This document shows positions 30,022 through 40,790 of a DNA stretch of 64,000 nt, in pieces. The stretch is from Mangrovimicrobium sediminis (GTDB lineage: Bacteria; Pseudomonadota; Gammaproteobacteria; Pseudomonadales; Halieaceae). The notes below the pieces were generated by a model. It was given only the letters and a program-made list of their open reading frames with translations, searched no databases and was not told where the DNA came from. The translations under genes were made by a program, and so were the position numbers. How positions within the stretch are numbered: the stretch's first letter is position 1; each line of letters begins with the position of its first letter. The DNA lies in NCBI RefSeq assembly GCF_004745945.1, contig NZ_SRLE01000006.1, positions 248,001 through 312,000 of the forward strand, read 5' to 3'.

Positions 30022-31035
30022 CTAGTTATGGCGGGTCTTTTCGAGGTCGGCGAAACGCTGGTTGAGACGTTCGAGCTGGGAAAATCGCACCGCGTTGCGC
30101 CGCCACTGCCGCGTGGGTTCCATGGGCGTACCCGAGGAATAGGAACCTGGCTGGGTGATAGACCGCGTCACCATCGTCATTCCCGTCACGTGTACGCCAT
30201 CGCATAGTTCCACGTGGCCAACCACGCCGACACCCCCGGCGAGCGTACAATTTTCGCCTATAATCGTGCTCCCCGCCAAACCCACGCAACCGGCTATCGC
30301 GGTATTTTTTCCGATGCGACAGTTGTGCGCAATCATCACCTGGTTGTCGATGATAACCCCATCCGCGATCACCGTGTGACCGAGCGCGCCGCGGTCGATG
30401 GTGGTGCCCGCACCGATTTCAACGCGATCGCCGATGCGCACCCCGCCGAGCTGGTGGATCTTCTCCCAGCCCTGCGGCCCGGGCGCAAACCCGAATCCGT
30501 CCGCGCCGAGTACCGCCCCCGAGTGCACCGTGCAGTCCTCGCCCAGGTGCACGTCGTGGTACAGCACGACGCCGGGGTACAGGCGTGTGCCGGGCCCGAG
30601 CCGGCAATCCGCGCCGACGTGGCAGTTCGCGCCGACCACCGTGCGCGGACCGATACGCGCCCCGGCCTCGACCACCGCGCCGGCACCGATACTGGCGCTG
30701 GCGTCCACCTCCGCGGAAGGATCGACAACGGCACGCGGGTCGATACCTGCCGCCGGGAGCGGCGCGCGATCGAACAGCGCGGTCAGGCGGGCAAAGGCGA
30801 GATAGGGGTCGTCGGTGTGCAGGGAGTCCACCGGGCAGCGCGCGGCGAACTCGGGCTGCAGGATCACCGCCGCTGCACGGGTGTCGTCCAGGGCGGCGAG
30901 GTACTTGCGGTTCGACAGGAAGGTGAGGTCTTGCGGGCCGGCCTCAACCAGCGTGGACAACCCGGAGACCTGGCGAGCGGGGTCGCCTGACAGCGTCAGG
31001 CCGAAGCGCTGCGCCAGCTCCCCCAGGGTTGTCAC
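30022..31035 (-). CDS. lpxD: LpxD, UDP-3-O-acylglucosamine N-acyltransferase
   Basis: Third lipid A enzyme; adds the N-linked 3-hydroxyacyl chain. The 337-residue product has an N-terminal uridine-binding domain (about 1-95) and then many hexapeptide repeats forming a left-handed helix. [17 protein letters not shown] near 233-249 contains the catalytic histidine region. The C-terminal helix (about 305-337) binds acyl carrier protein. It lies 7 bases downstream of skp. Confidence 0.97.
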   Translation of the reverse strand: MTTLGELAQRFGLTLSGDPARQVSGLSTLVEAGPQDLTFLSNRKYLAALDDTRAAAVILQPEFAARCPVDSLHTDDPYLAFARLTALFDRAPLPAAGIDPRAVVDPSAEVDASASIGAGAVVEAGARIGPRTVVGANCHVGADCRLGPGTRLYPGVVLYHDVHLGEDCTVHSGAVLGADGFGFAPGPQGWEKIHQLGGVRIGDRVEIGAGTTIDRGALGHTVIADGVIIDNQVMIAHNCRIGKNTAIAGCVGLAGSTIIGENCTLAGGVGVVGHVELCDGVHVTGMTMVTRSITQPGSYSSGTPMEPTRQWRRNAVRFSQLERLNQRFADLEKTRHN

Positions 31036-31042
31036 CGGGGGC

Positions 31043-31564
31043 TTACTCCTTGGCGCTGATCTGGTTCAGCTTGTCGGTAACCTTGGCGGTGATGCTGTAG
31101 CCGGCGTCGGAGTGGATGACCGCTTCCTGGCGCAGCAGCAGGCCGATGCCTTCGGTGGCGATCAGGTCGCGCAGCACTTCCTGGACCTTGGCGGACATTT
31201 CCTGCAGCAGGGATTGCGCCGCCGCAGCTTCCGCCTGCTTGAGCTTGCCGGCCACGTGTTCGAGGTCGGACTGCTTGCTGGCCAGCTTCTGGCGCACCGA
31301 GGTCTGCTGCTCCTGACTCATTACCGCGGCGTCCTTCTGGTAGCTCTTGACCAGGTCGTCGAGCTCTTTCTTGAGCTTGTCGAACTCGGCCTTGTCCGCC
31401 TTGAAGTCTTCCTGGTTGTACACGTCCTGCAGGCGCTTTTGTGCGAGGTCGGTCTGCAGGATAGCCTCCTGCAAGTTGACCACGGCGATCTTGCCCTGGG
31501 CCATGGCCGCGGCGGGCAGGCTGAACAGCAGGCAGGTTACTAGGACTTTCAGAACTTTAGACAC
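31043..31564 (-). CDS. skp: Skp/OmpH periplasmic chaperone
   Basis: Trimeric chaperone that holds unfolded outer membrane proteins for BamA. I choose the GTG at 31564 (VSKVLKVLVTCLL), with GGAG 6 bases upstream and a clean signal peptide ending AAAMAQG; product 173 residues. The ATG at 31612 would lie inside bamA and spoil the signal peptide. The mature part is mostly a long charged coiled coil (about 45-125) between short beta strands, the Skp layout. It lies between bamA and lpxD. Confidence 0.93.
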   Translation of the reverse strand: MSKVLKVLVTCLLFSLPAAAMAQGKIAVVNLQEAILQTDLAQKRLQDVYNQEDFKADKAEFDKLKKELDDLVKSYQKDAAVMSQEQQTSVRQKLASKQSDLEHVAGKLKQAEAAAAQSLLQEMSAKVQEVLRDLIATEGIGLLLRQEAVIHSDAGYSITAKVTDKLNQISAKE

Positions 31565-31601
31565 GATATTCTCCGGGCTTGGTGCATTGCGTGCATTGCT
31601 C

Positions 31602-34172
31602 TCAGAAACCACGTCCGAGAGTGAACTGGAATACCTCTTCGCGATCCGCGTCGTCCGCGTTGATCGGCTTGGCGAGGCTGAAGGTCATCGGGCCGAAACC
31701 CGTAACCCAGGTGACACCGACACCCACCGAGTAACGCAGTTCCTGCAGGTCGACGTCGAAACAGTTGATCTGCGAAGAGCCGCACTCGGTGGAAAACACG
31801 TTGCCGGCATCAAAGAAGAAGGCCGAGCGCAGCTGGCTCTGGTCCTCGATAAACGGCAGCGGGAAGATGAGCTCCGCGCCGCCCTCGATCAGCACGTTGC
31901 CGCCGAAGGGGTCGGGGTCGTCACGGTTGGGCGTGAACAGAATCTTGCCGTCGCTCGCCGCGTAGCCGAATTCGTTGGAGAAGGTGGGCACACCGTTTTC
32001 ATCCAGGGCAATCGCCGCCCGGCCAGTGGCGTACAGCTCGGCGGGCGTCGAGCGCGGGCCGAGAGTATTGCTCTTGAAGCCGCGCACCGAACCGAAGCCG
32101 CCGGAGAAGAAATGCTCGAAGAACGGCAGGGTGGTGGTATCGCCGTAACCGTCGCCATAGCCCAATTCGCTGCGCAGGCGCAGGGTCCAGGCGTTGGTGA
32201 TCGGGAAGTAGATCTCGCCGCGGTAGTTGAGCTTGTAGAACTCGAGGTCGGAGAACGGCACCGACACTTCCAGCGATACCGAGTTGGCCGCGCCGCGGGT
32301 GGCGAAGCGACCCCGGTTCAGGGTCGACTGGCTCCAGCTGGAGGTGATCGTGTAGTTGAGGAAGTTGTTGCCGTTCTCATCCAGGAAACCCAGTTCTGTC
32401 GGTGGGCTGAGGTACTCCGGCGGCAGGGTTTCGATGGGCAGCAGCTCCTCCACGTCGGCGTAGGTGCCGTCGGGCTGCAGCTGGCTCTCGAACCAGTAGT
32501 CGTAGCGGTTGCTCAGGCGCGGGCTGGCCTGGATTTCCTGTACCGCGTAGATCCCCGTGGTGATCTTGGTTTCAGCCGCGCCGAAGCTGAAGCCCAGGCG
32601 CTGGGTCTCGCTGATCGGGTAGCCGAAGTTGAGCGCCGCACCCAGGGTATCCGTGGTGTAGCTCGCCACGTTGACCTCGGAGAGGTCGGTGGAGCGGTAG
32701 TAGAGGTTGAAGCCGCGGCTCACACCGTCCTCGGTGTAATACGGGTTGGTGTAGCTGAAGTTGTAGGAATCCTGGTACTTGGACGAGTTCAGGTTGATGC
32801 CGACGCGCTTGCCGGTGCCCAGGAAGTTGTCCTGCTGCAGGTTCAGGCCGAGGATCAGGCCCGCGTCCTGGGCGTAACCGAAGCTGGCGCCGATGCTGCC
32901 CGAGGACTGCTCCTCGACCTCGAAGTCCAGGTCGATCAGGTCGTCGTGGCCGGCGACCGCGGGAGTATCCACGGTGGCCTTGCTGAAGTAGCCCAGGCGC
33001 TCGAGGCGCACCCGCGACTGCTCGATATTCGCGGCCGAGGCCGGCGCGCTCTCCATCTGGCGCATCTCACGGCGCAGTACGGAATCCGCTGTGCGCTGGT
33101 TGCCCTTGAAGCTGATGCGGCGCACGTAGGTGCGCTTGCCGGGGTCGACGAAGAACTTCATGCTGACGACGTTGGTGCCCTCTTCCACCTCGGGAATACC
33201 GGTCACCTTGGCAAAGTTGTAGCCCTCGTTGCCCAGGCGGCGGGTCATGTACTCCTCGGTGGAGGTGACCAGTTGCTGGGAGAAGGTCTGCCCCTCGGCG
33301 ACCAGCAGGAAGCGGCGCAGGTCTTCCTCGGGCAGCACCAGGTCGCCGGAGAGGTCCACCGAACCGACGGTGAATTTCTCGCCCTCGGTGACGTTGGCGG
33401 TGATGAACACCTCGCGCTTGTCCGGCGACACCGAGACCTGGGTGGAGTCGATGCGGAACTGCAGGTAGCCGCGGTCCATGTAGTAGGAGGTGAGCTTTTC
33501 CAGGTCGCCCTGCAGCTTCTCCTTGGAGTACTTGTCGTCGTTGGTGAAGAATGACAGCCAGCCGGTGGTCTGCAGTTCGAACACCTTGGTCAGCTCGTCG
33601 TCGCCGAAGATCTGGTTGCCGACCACGTTGATGTGCTTGATCGCGGCGACCGTGCCCTCGTCGACGTCGATGCTGATCGACACCCGGTTGCGCGGCTCGG
33701 GCACGACCTCGGCATCGATATTCGCGTCGTAGCGGCCCTGTTGCACGTACTGGCGCTGCAGTTCCATCTGCATGCCTTCCAGGGTGGAGCGCTGGAACAC
33801 CTGGCCCACGGCGAGGCCGGCACCCTTCAGGCCCTCCAGCAGGGCCTCGGTCTCGATCGCCTTGTTGCCCTCGATGTTGATCTCGCTGATGCTCGGGCGC
33901 TCGGCGACCACGATAACCAGCACGTTGCCGTCGCGGCCGATGCGGATATCGTCGAAATTGCCGGTGGCAAACAGGCCGCGCGCGGCGGCGCGCACGCCGG
34001 CGTCGTCGACCAGGTCGCCGACCCCAACAGGCAGGGCGGCAAACACGCTGCCGGCGGAGATACGCTGCAGGCCCTCGACCCGGATATCGGAAATAATGAA
34101 GGATTCGGCCAGTACCGCTGGCACCCACAGGCACAGGGCCAACGCCAGGAATTTGGGTAGTCTTCTAGTCAA
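31602..34172 (-). CDS. bamA: BamA, outer membrane protein assembly barrel
   Basis: Core of the BAM complex that folds beta-barrel proteins into the outer membrane. The 856-residue product has a signal peptide ending AVLAES (cut near 22). Five POTRA domains (about 23-430) open with IISDIRVEGLQRISAGSV, and a 16-strand barrel follows. The conserved loop 6 motif appears in FFSGGFGSVRGFKSN near 698 (VRGF). The C-terminus ends in FTLGRGF, a typical barrel terminus with terminal Phe. It lies between rseP and skp, as in E. coli. Confidence 0.97.
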   Translation of the reverse strand: MTRRLPKFLALALCLWVPAVLAESFIISDIRVEGLQRISAGSVFAALPVGVGDLVDDAGVRAAARGLFATGNFDDIRIGRDGNVLVIVVAERPSISEINIEGNKAIETEALLEGLKGAGLAVGQVFQRSTLEGMQMELQRQYVQQGRYDANIDAEVVPEPRNRVSISIDVDEGTVAAIKHINVVGNQIFGDDELTKVFELQTTGWLSFFTNDDKYSKEKLQGDLEKLTSYYMDRGYLQFRIDSTQVSVSPDKREVFITANVTEGEKFTVGSVDLSGDLVLPEEDLRRFLLVAEGQTFSQQLVTSTEEYMTRRLGNEGYNFAKVTGIPEVEEGTNVVSMKFFVDPGKRTYVRRISFKGNQRTADSVLRREMRQMESAPASAANIEQSRVRLERLGYFSKATVDTPAVAGHDDLIDLDFEVEEQSSGSIGASFGYAQDAGLILGLNLQQDNFLGTGKRVGINLNSSKYQDSYNFSYTNPYYTEDGVSRGFNLYYRSTDLSEVNVASYTTDTLGAALNFGYPISETQRLGFSFGAAETKITTGIYAVQEIQASPRLSNRYDYWFESQLQPDGTYADVEELLPIETLPPEYLSPPTELGFLDENGNNFLNYTITSSWSQSTLNRGRFATRGAANSVSLEVSVPFSDLEFYKLNYRGEIYFPITNAWTLRLRSELGYGDGYGDTTTLPFFEHFFSGGFGSVRGFKSNTLGPRSTPAELYATGRAAIALDENGVPTFSNEFGYAASDGKILFTPNRDDPDPFGGNVLIEGGAELIFPLPFIEDQSQLRSAFFFDAGNVFSTECGSSQINCFDVDLQELRYSVGVGVTWVTGFGPMTFSLAKPINADDADREEVFQFTLGRGF

Positions 34173-34230
34173 GGTTCACTCAGTTCGCAGGTCCGGCCCG
34201 TGGGTATTGTTGTGCAGCTCGACGCAGTCG

Positions 34231-35589
34231 CTACAGGCGCGAAAAATCGTTGTACAGGGCCAGCATCATCATACCCAGGACCAGAAACAGGCCCACCTGG
34301 TAGCCCAGCGTCTGTATTTTCTCAGGTACCGGTCGCCCCGCCAATAGCTCTATGCTGTAAAACAGCAGGTGCCCGCCGTCCAGCACAGGGATAGGCAGCA
34401 GGTTGAGCACGCCGAGGCTGACGCTGAGCAGGGCGAGAAAGCCGATATAGGACTCCAGGCCCGACTTCGCCGAGGCGGTCGCCACTTTAGCAATGGTGAT
34501 GGGACCGCTCAAGTTTTTCGGCGAAATGAGTCCGGTGAGCATTTTCTGGATGGAGGTGGCGGTGAAGCCGATCAATTCGCCGGTGCGCACCAGGGCCGCA
34601 CCCGCCGCCTCAACCGGCCCGCGCTCGAAACTGCGCACCAGTTCCGGGGGCATCTCGGGGATCGCCACGCTGACCCCGACGCGTCCGATCACGCTGCCAT
34701 CGTCTTCGGTGAAGGGTGCGGGGGTAATCGGCAGCTGCAGCTGGCTGGCATCGCGCTCGACATCCAGCATGATCGCGACATCGGGCCGCTCGCGCACGTA
34801 GTCGACCCAGTCCATCCAGCTCTCCATGGGCACGCCGTCGGCGGCCAGGATGCGGTCGCCGGTGAGCAGCCCGGCGCGCTCGGCCGCGCTGTCATCGACT
34901 ACCTCGTTCACCACCGGCGGCACGTCCGGCGTGTACATGGTCAGGCCCAGCCCGCCGAACAGGTCGGGTTCGTCCTGGTCGGATAGCCAGCGCTGGATGT
35001 GCGCCTCGGACTCGTAGACCAGGTCCGAACCGCGGTATTTGGTGGCGAAGGTAATGGTGCCGGTATCACCGATGCGCTCCAGCAGGGCGAAACTCAGCGC
35101 CTGCCAGGTCGGCGTCTCCTGGCCGTCCACCGAGACGATTTCCTGCCCCGCCTCGAGCCCTGCGACCTCGGCGACCGAGCCCGGCTCCACCTTGCCGATC
35201 AGGGGCGCATAACCGCTCTCCCCCGCCATGAACAGGAACCAGTAGGCTACTACCGCCAGGATCAGGTTGGCCAGGGGGCCGGCGGCGACTACCGCGATGC
35301 GCTGCAGCACCGGCTTGCGGTTGAAAGCCTTGTCGAGCTGGTCTGCAGGCACTTCGCCCTCGCGCTCGTCCACCATCTTGACGTAGCCACCCAGGGGAAT
35401 GGCGGCAATGCTGTATTCCGTGCCCAGGGAGTCGCGCCACTTGTACAGGGACTTGCCGAAACCGATGGAGAAACGCAGCACGTGCACACCGCAGCGCCGC
35501 GCCACCCAGAAATGGCCGAATTCGTGGACCGCCACCAGTACGGCCAGCGTGCCCAGCGTGATAAGAACTGTGACCAGTAAATCCATCAA
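34231..35589 (-). CDS. rseP: RseP, site-2 intramembrane zinc protease
   Basis: Inner membrane metalloprotease that cuts anti-sigma factor RseA to release sigma E, and clears signal peptide remnants. The 452-residue product has the HExxH motif in [15 protein letters not shown] near 20-34 and the second metal site [16 protein letters not shown] near 390-405. Two PDZ domains lie between (about 125-200 and 215-300). It overlaps dxr by 4 bases and precedes bamA by 58 bases. Confidence 0.96.
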   Translation of the reverse strand: MMDLLVTVLITLGTLAVLVAVHEFGHFWVARRCGVHVLRFSIGFGKSLYKWRDSLGTEYSIAAIPLGGYVKMVDEREGEVPADQLDKAFNRKPVLQRIAVVAAGPLANLILAVVAYWFLFMAGESGYAPLIGKVEPGSVAEVAGLEAGQEIVSVDGQETPTWQALSFALLERIGDTGTITFATKYRGSDLVYESEAHIQRWLSDQDEPDLFGGLGLTMYTPDVPPVVNEVVDDSAAERAGLLTGDRILAADGVPMESWMDWVDYVRERPDVAIMLDVERDASQLQLPITPAPFTEDDGSVIGRVGVSVAIPEMPPELVRSFERGPVEAAGAALVRTGELIGFTATSIQKMLTGLISPKNLSGPITIAKVATASAKSGLESYIGFLALLSVSLGVLNLLPIPVLDGGHLLFYSIELLAGRPVPEKIQTLGYQVGLFLVLGMMMLALYNDFSRL

Positions 35590-36800
35590 GAGAGTTTCAC
35601 ATCCGCTTTATTCAGGCCCCAGCCGGCGAGCAATTGCCCGGCGCAGGCGCGAGCCTCCCCGTCGGCAGCTTCGACCACGGCGAGGGTCTCGGGTTCAACC
35701 GCGGCAACCCGCTCCAGAACGCCCTCGATAACCACAGGAATGTCGGTAAAGCGGATGCCGCCTTCGAGGAAGGCCGCGACTGCAACCTCGTTGGCGGCGT
35801 TGCAAATGGCCATGGCGGTACCGCCAGTGGCCACCGCCTCGCGCGCCAGGCGCAGGCAGGGGAAACGCGCTTCGTCCGGCGCCTCGAAATCCAGCCGCGC
35901 GGTGGCGATGAGGTCCAGCGGGGCGACCCCGGACGCCAGCCGCTGCGGCCAGCCCAGGCCGTAGGCGATCGGCGTGCGCATATCGGGGTTGCCGAGCTGC
36001 GCCAGCACCGAGCCATCGGTGTACTGGACCATGGAATGAATGATGCTCTGCGGGTGCACGACCACCTCGACCTGGTCCGGGCGCAGGTCGAACAGCCAGC
36101 AGGCCTCGATGAACTCCAGCCCCTTGTTCATCAGCGAGGCGGAATCGACGGATATCTTGCGGCCCATGGACCAGTTGGGGTGGGCACAGGCCTGATCCGG
36201 CGTGGCGGCGTGCATCTGCGCCAGGCTCCAGTGGCGAAACGGCCCGCCCGACGCGGTGAGCAGCACCTTGCTGACCCCGGCGAGCCCGGGGCGCGCCTCG
36301 CCGTCTACCGGCATGCACTGGAAGATTGCATTGTGTTCACTGTCGATCGGCAGCAGCCGCGCGCCGCTGCGGCGCACCGCCTGCATCAGCAGGTGGCCGC
36401 CCATCACCAGGGATTCCTTGTTGGCGAGCAGGATAGTCTTGCCGGCATTGGCCGCGGCCAGCGTCGAGGGCAGGCCGGCGGCGCCGACAATTGCCGCCAT
36501 CACGCAATCGACCTCGGCCGCGGTAACCACCTGTTCCAGCCCCACCTCGCCCTGCAACACCACGGTATCGCTGCACCCGGCGAGGCGCGCCTCCAACTGC
36601 GTGGCGGCGTCCGCATCCATCAAGACGGCGTAGCGCGGCCGGTGCTCAAGGCACTGGGCGAGCATCGCCTCCAGCGAGCGGTTGGCGGCGAGCGCATACA
36701 CTGCGAACTCGGAGGGGTGCCGGGCAATGACGTCCAGGGTGCTGACACCGATGGAGCCGGTGCTGCCGAGCACGCTGACCTGGCGCAGGGGGGTATTCAT
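35586..36800 (-). CDS. dxr: Dxr (IspC), DXP reductoisomerase
   Basis: Converts 1-deoxy-xylulose-5-phosphate to methylerythritol phosphate, the committed step to isopentenyl units and so to undecaprenyl phosphate. The ATG at 36800 ([18 protein letters not shown]) gives 404 residues; the frame upstream is a shadow of cdsA. Motifs: NADPH loop GSTGSIG near 12-18, [12 protein letters not shown] near 125, [15 protein letters not shown] near 150 and [14 protein letters not shown] near 222. It starts 2 bases after the cdsA stop. Confidence 0.97.
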   Translation of the reverse strand: MNTPLRQVSVLGSTGSIGVSTLDVIARHPSEFAVYALAANRSLEAMLAQCLEHRPRYAVLMDADAATQLEARLAGCSDTVVLQGEVGLEQVVTAAEVDCVMAAIVGAAGLPSTLAAANAGKTILLANKESLVMGGHLLMQAVRRSGARLLPIDSEHNAIFQCMPVDGEARPGLAGVSKVLLTASGGPFRHWSLAQMHAATPDQACAHPNWSMGRKISVDSASLMNKGLEFIEACWLFDLRPDQVEVVVHPQSIIHSMVQYTDGSVLAQLGNPDMRTPIAYGLGWPQRLASGVAPLDLIATARLDFEAPDEARFPCLRLAREAVATGGTAMAICNAANEVAVAAFLEGGIRFTDIPVVIEGVLERVAAVEPETLAVVEAADGEARACAGQLLAGWGLNKADVKLS

Positions 36801-36802
36801 AT

Positions 36803-37639
36803 TCACCAGCCCGCCAGCAGGACGCCCAGGGCGAATACCGGCGCGGCGCCGCACAGGCTGTCGAGCCGGTCGAGCAGGCCACCGTGGCCAGGCAGCAGGT
36901 TGCCGCTGTCCTTGGCGCCGATCTGCCGCTTGACCATGCTGACGCTGAGATCGCCGACCACCGAGGCCATGCTGCTGGCCAGCACGACTGCCAGCGCCGC
37001 GGGCAGGGAGATATGGTCGCCGCGCGCGGGCAGCAGGGTCCACAGCAGCACGCCGGTGACGGCTACACTGGCCACACCGCCCCAGAAACCCTCCCAGGTC
37101 TTGGCCGGGCTCACCGAGGGCGCCATCTTGTGCTTACCCAGGGTCTTGCCGGTGAAATAGGCGCCGATATCCGCCACCGCGACGATCAGCACCAGGATCA
37201 CCATCAGCAGGCCGCCGTGGGGATAACTCAGCAGGTAGACTGCCGCGGCCCAGGCCGGTGCCAGGATCAACAGCCCCATCAGGCTGCGCATCGGCAGGTT
37301 GCTCCACATGGCGGCACTGGCCGGGTAGGACTTCACCCAGAGCAGCGCGAAGGACCACCACAGGCAGGCCAGGCCGAGAATCGGCTGCACCCGCTCGCGG
37401 GTCGGCGCTTCGCCCAGCGACGCGTGCAGGTAGAGGGCGACCAGTATCGCCGCGAGCACCAGCATGTAGGCCACCCGCGCCAGCGGCGACTTCCAGCCGG
37501 CCAGGTGAGCCCACTCCCAGGCGCCGGCCAGCACCATCAGGCCGAACACCACCGCCAGCGCCTTGAGCGGCAGCAGGAACACGCCGGCCAGGAACAGGCC
37601 GGCCATGATGATCGCGGTGATAATGCGCTGCTTAAGCAT
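36803..37639 (-). CDS. cdsA: CdsA, phosphatidate cytidylyltransferase
   Basis: Makes CDP-diacylglycerol, precursor of all phospholipids, in the inner membrane. The 278-residue product has about eight hydrophobic segments. The family signature near the C-terminus starts [20 protein letters not shown] and continues with GLLDRLDS (about 234-262). It overlaps uppS by 8 bases and precedes dxr. Confidence 0.97.
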   Translation of the reverse strand: MLKQRIITAIIMAGLFLAGVFLLPLKALAVVFGLMVLAGAWEWAHLAGWKSPLARVAYMLVLAAILVALYLHASLGEAPTRERVQPILGLACLWWSFALLWVKSYPASAAMWSNLPMRSLMGLLILAPAWAAAVYLLSYPHGGLLMVILVLIVAVADIGAYFTGKTLGKHKMAPSVSPAKTWEGFWGGVASVAVTGVLLWTLLPARGDHISLPAALAVVLASSMASVVGDLSVSMVKRQIGAKDSGNLLPGHGGLLDRLDSLCGAAPVFALGVLLAGW

Positions 37640-38414
37640 CGGCCTGTACGCCTGAGGCCAGCCCGTCCGGGTCGCGCAGGCCGAAGCGGCGCTCGCGGCG
37701 GCTGTAATCCGCCAGGGCGCGGGCGAACTCCAGTTCGCCGAAATCCGGCCACAGGGTGTTGGTGAAATACAGCTCGCTGTAGGCGAAGTGCCAGAGCATG
37801 AAGTTGCTGATGCGCGCGTCGCCGCCGGTGCGGATACACAGGTCCGGGCGCGGCAGGTCGCTGATCGAGATATTGCGGTCGATCAGCGCCGCGTCGATCG
37901 CCTCCGGTTCCAGGGTGCCGGCCTGTACCTGCTGCGCCAGCTTGCGCGCGGCCTCGGCGATATCCCACTGGCCGCCGTAGTCCACGGCGATAACCACGGT
38001 GGCCTCGGTGTTGCCGGCGGTCATGTGTTCGGACTGCTGCATCAGGCGCTGCAAACGCGAGCTGAAGCGGCTGCGCTGGCCGATGAAACGCAGGCGGATG
38101 CCGTCCTTGTGCAGTTCGCGCACCTCGCTGCGCAGGTAGCGCGAGAGCAGGGCCAGCAGGCCGCGCACCTCGGGCAGCGGGCGACCCCAGTTTTCGCTGC
38201 TGAAGGCGAACAGGGTGAGCACCTCGACGCCGTGGTGACGGCAGGCGCGCAACACATTGCGCACCGCCTCGACACCGGCGCGGTGGCCGGCGTGACCGGG
38301 AAGGTTGCGCTGTTTCGCCCAGCGGTTGTTGCCGTCCATGATGATGGCGACGTGGCGAGGCACCACGCTGGTACTGGCGTCGAGCTCGCCTTGGCTGGTT
38401 TTGCTGCCGGGCAT
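37632..38414 (-). CDS. uppS: UppS (IspU), undecaprenyl diphosphate synthase
   Basis: cis-Prenyltransferase that builds the C55 carrier lipid used by MraY and MurG. The 260-residue product has VAIIMDGNNRWAKQRNLPG near 22-40 (catalytic Asp in MDGN), LFAFSSENWGRP near 68-79, IAVDYGGQWDI near 142-152 and DLCIRTGGDARISNFMLW near 195-212. The N-terminal 18 residues are variable in the family, so a slightly later start is possible. Confidence 0.97.
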   Translation of the reverse strand: MPGSKTSQGELDASTSVVPRHVAIIMDGNNRWAKQRNLPGHAGHRAGVEAVRNVLRACRHHGVEVLTLFAFSSENWGRPLPEVRGLLALLSRYLRSEVRELHKDGIRLRFIGQRSRFSSRLQRLMQQSEHMTAGNTEATVVIAVDYGGQWDIAEAARKLAQQVQAGTLEPEAIDAALIDRNISISDLPRPDLCIRTGGDARISNFMLWHFAYSELYFTNTLWPDFGELEFARALADYSRRERRFGLRDPDGLASGVQADA

Positions 38415-38441
38415 ATACAGGGATGCAGGGTCTGGCGGACC

Positions 38442-38999
38442 CTAGATCTCCATCAGGTCGGCTTCTTTCTCCTCCAGCATCTTCTCGATGCGGGCGATGA
38501 AACCGTCGGTGACTTTCTGCACGTCGTCCTGGCCACGGCGCTCGTCATCCTCGCCGATTTCCTTTTCCTTCTGCAGGTCCTTGAGCATGGCCATGGCGTC
38601 GCGACGGGCATTGCGCACGGAAACGCGCGCGGCCTCGGCCTCCTGCCGCGCCTGCCGGATGTAACCCTTGCGGGTTTCCTCGGTGAGCATGGGCATGGGG
38701 ATGCGGATGACCTCGCCGGCAGTGGCCGGGTTGAGACCGAGGTCGGACTTGAGAATCGCCTTCTCGATGGCCGGCACCATGGATTTGTCCCAGGCGGAGA
38801 CGGTCAGGGTGCGCGCGTCTTCCACGTTAATGTTGGCGACCTGGTTGAGCGGCGTGTCCGCGCCGTAGTAGTCGAGGCGCAACCCGTCCAGCAGGCTGGG
38901 GTGAGCGCGCCCGGTGCGGATCTTGTTGAAATTGTGTCCCAGCGCTTCGAGGGTTTTCTCCATGCGCTCGCTGGCTTCTGCCTTGATATCGTTGATCAC
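38442..38999 (-). CDS. frr: Ribosome recycling factor
   Basis: Splits post-termination ribosomes together with EF-G. The 185 residues match E. coli exactly in length. Typical segments: the start [35 protein letters not shown] near 26-41, and [18 protein letters not shown] near 105-122. It lies between pyrH and uppS, the usual order. Confidence 0.98.
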   Translation of the reverse strand: MINDIKAEASERMEKTLEALGHNFNKIRTGRAHPSLLDGLRLDYYGADTPLNQVANINVEDARTLTVSAWDKSMVPAIEKAILKSDLGLNPATAGEVIRIPMPMLTEETRKGYIRQARQEAEAARVSVRNARRDAMAMLKDLQKEKEIGEDDERRGQDDVQKVTDGFIARIEKMLEEKEADLMEI

Positions 39000-39026
39000 T
39001 GACTGCTTCCTCCGGGGACCCGGGCG

Positions 39027-39752
39027 CTACTCGATCAGGGTGCCCACATCGCCGCCGCGGACGATATTGAGCAAAGCGCCCTGTTTTTCCATTTCGAAAA
39101 CCCGCACCGGCATGCTGTGATCCCGGCACAGGCAGATGGCGGTGAGGTCCATCACCTCCAGCTTCTTGTCCAGCACCTCGTCGTAACTGAGGCGCTCGTA
39201 GCGGATCGCGTCCGCCACTTTCATCGGGTCGGCGGAGTATACACCGTCCACCTTGGTGGCCTTGAGCACCAGTTCCGCCTCGACCTCGATACCGCGCAGG
39301 CAGGCGGCTGAATCCGTGGTGAAGAACGGGTTGCCGGTACCGGCACAAAAAATCACCACGTCGCCGTTGGACAGGGCGCGGATCGCCTTGCGTCGGTCGT
39401 AGTGGTCCACCACCCCGCTCATGGGGATGGAGGACATCACCTGGGTCGCGATATTGGAGCGCTCCAGCGCATCGCGCAGGGCCAGGCCGTTCATCACCGT
39501 GGCCAGCATACCCATGTGGTCGCCAGTGACCCGATCCAGGCCCGCCGCCTGCAGCGCAGCCCCACGGAACAGGTTGCCGCCGCCCACTACCAGGCCGACC
39601 TGCACGCCAATGCCGACCAGCTGGCCGATTTCCAGCGCCATCTGGTCCAGCACGCGCGGGTCGATACCGAAATTCTCGCTCCCGGTCAGCGCCTCGCCAC
39701 TCAGCTTGAGCAGGATGCGCTTGTACTTCTTGTCTGCTGACGTTTTTACCAT
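39027..39752 (-). CDS. pyrH: UMP kinase
   Basis: Hexameric bacterial UMP kinase; phosphorylates UMP to UDP in pyrimidine nucleotide synthesis. I choose the ATG at 39752 ([20 protein letters not shown]), with GAGGAGA about 7 bases upstream, giving 241 residues; the frame extends to 39806 without a better site. Motifs: KLSGEALTG near 15-23, [10 protein letters not shown] near 54-63 and [13 protein letters not shown] near 135-147. In most gammaproteobacteria rpsB-tsf lie just upstream; here they do not. Confidence 0.97.
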   Translation of the reverse strand: MVKTSADKKYKRILLKLSGEALTGSENFGIDPRVLDQMALEIGQLVGIGVQVGLVVGGGNLFRGAALQAAGLDRVTGDHMGMLATVMNGLALRDALERSNIATQVMSSIPMSGVVDHYDRRKAIRALSNGDVVIFCAGTGNPFFTTDSAACLRGIEVEAELVLKATKVDGVYSADPMKVADAIRYERLSYDEVLDKKLEVMDLTAICLCRDHSMPVRVFEMEKQGALLNIVRGGDVGTLIE

Positions 39753-40057
39753 ACCGGGCTCTCCTCGACTGGGGCCGTATCTTACAGGACAACGCAGCCC
39801 CGCCACAGGGGCAAATTGAGCAAAACACGCGGCCGCGAGTCCGCGTCTGCCGCGGCCGGTTCATCCCGCGGTGCGCATCGAAAAAACCGAGGTAGGAACA
39901 GCCCCACTGCGGCGGGCTACTGCCACGGCATTTGGTCGCGACCGGGGGAATAATATACACTGGGGAGATTCCGCGGCGCCCTGCGCTGCCCCGAATGACG
40001 CGATCATCCCGACGCGTTGTCACAATGTGTCGACCCACCTACAGCAAGGAGTCTCTC
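39753..40057. other. Divergent spacer between pyrH and sodB
   Basis: About 305 bases with no credible gene. The right half carries a probable sodB promoter. No clear promoter for pyrH was identified on the minus strand. No repeat shared with other spacers was seen. Confidence 0.6.
39932..39959 (+). promoter_or_regulatory. Probable sodB promoter
   Basis: TTGGTC (39932-39937), 16 bases, then TATACA (39954-39959) in an AT-rich patch AATAATATACAC. It would give a leader of roughly 90 bases before sodB. No iron-box or small-RNA pairing site was tested. Confidence 0.45.
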
Positions 40058-40639
40058 ATGGCCTTTGAATTGCCCGCCCTTCCCTACGCCCAGGACGCCC
40101 TGGAGCCGCACATCTCCGCTGAGACGCTGGAGTACCACTACGGCAAACACCACAAAACCTATGTGGACAAGCTGAACGGGCTGGCGGCCGGTACCGACCT
40201 GGAGCAGAAATCCCTCGAGGAAATCATCAAGTCCTCAGAGGGCGGCGTGTTCAATAACGCCGCGCAAATCTGGAACCACACCTTCTACTGGAACTGCCTG
40301 AGCCCGAACGGCGGCGGCGCACCCACCGGCGCGATCGCCAGCGCCATTGACGCGGCCTTCGGTTCCTTTGACGCGTTCAAGGAAGAGTTCAACACCAGCG
40401 CCGCCAACAACTTCGGCTCCTCCTGGACCTGGCTGGTGAAAAAGGCCGACGGCTCGGTAGGCATTGCCAACACCTCCAACGCCGCCACCCCGCTGACCGA
40501 CAGCAGCGTCACTCCGCTGCTCACTGTCGACCTGTGGGAGCACGCCTACTACATCGACTACCGCAACTCCCGCCCCAACTACCTGGCGGCCTTCTGGGAA
40601 CTGGTCAACTGGGACTTCGTCAACGCGAATCTTGGCTGA
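40058..40639 (+). CDS. sodB: Iron superoxide dismutase
   Basis: Cytoplasmic Fe-SOD that converts superoxide to oxygen and hydrogen peroxide. The ATG at 40058 ([20 protein letters not shown]), with AAGGAG upstream, gives 193 residues, the E. coli SodB length. Metal-site regions: [18 protein letters not shown] near 23-40, [10 protein letters not shown] near 70-79 and [13 protein letters not shown] near 156-168. GSSWTWLV near 121-128 is also typical. It has its own promoter and a strong terminator, so it is a single-gene unit. Confidence 0.96.
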   Translation: MAFELPALPYAQDALEPHISAETLEYHYGKHHKTYVDKLNGLAAGTDLEQKSLEEIIKSSEGGVFNNAAQIWNHTFYWNCLSPNGGGAPTGAIASAIDAAFGSFDAFKEEFNTSAANNFGSSWTWLVKKADGSVGIANTSNAATPLTDSSVTPLLTVDLWEHAYYIDYRNSRPNYLAAFWELVNWDFVNANLG

Positions 40640-40658
40640 TCTGCCCTGCAGTGCGAAG

Positions 40659-40684
40659 AAGCCGGCTTTTACGCCGGCTTTTTT
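40659..40684 (+). terminator. Rho-independent terminator of sodB
   Basis: Perfect 8-base stem AAGCCGGC (40659-40666) and GCCGGCTT (40673-40680) with a 6-base loop, running into six Ts. It starts 19 bases after the sodB stop. Confidence 0.9.
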
Positions 40685-40790
40685 GTGCCTGCGGGTCTAG
40701 GCACTGGCCGGAAGCGTCAGTCCGTTTTGGGATCAAATTACGCGCTCTATCGTGCCCGCGGGTCGAGGCACTGGCCGGAAGCGTTAGCCC
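40685..40790 (+). repeat. Tandem 39-base duplication at the edge of repeat copy B
   Basis: The 39 bases at 40685-40723 recur at 40752-40790 with few changes; both contain GGCACTGGCCGGAAGCGT. The first unit is followed by unrelated sequence, the second by the full hairpin 1. The first unit therefore looks like a truncated extra start of the composite element. Confidence 0.75.

Noticed and set aside
31347..33554. Plus-strand open frame of 735 codons
   Set aside because: Antisense to bamA, with no recognisable domain or start site.
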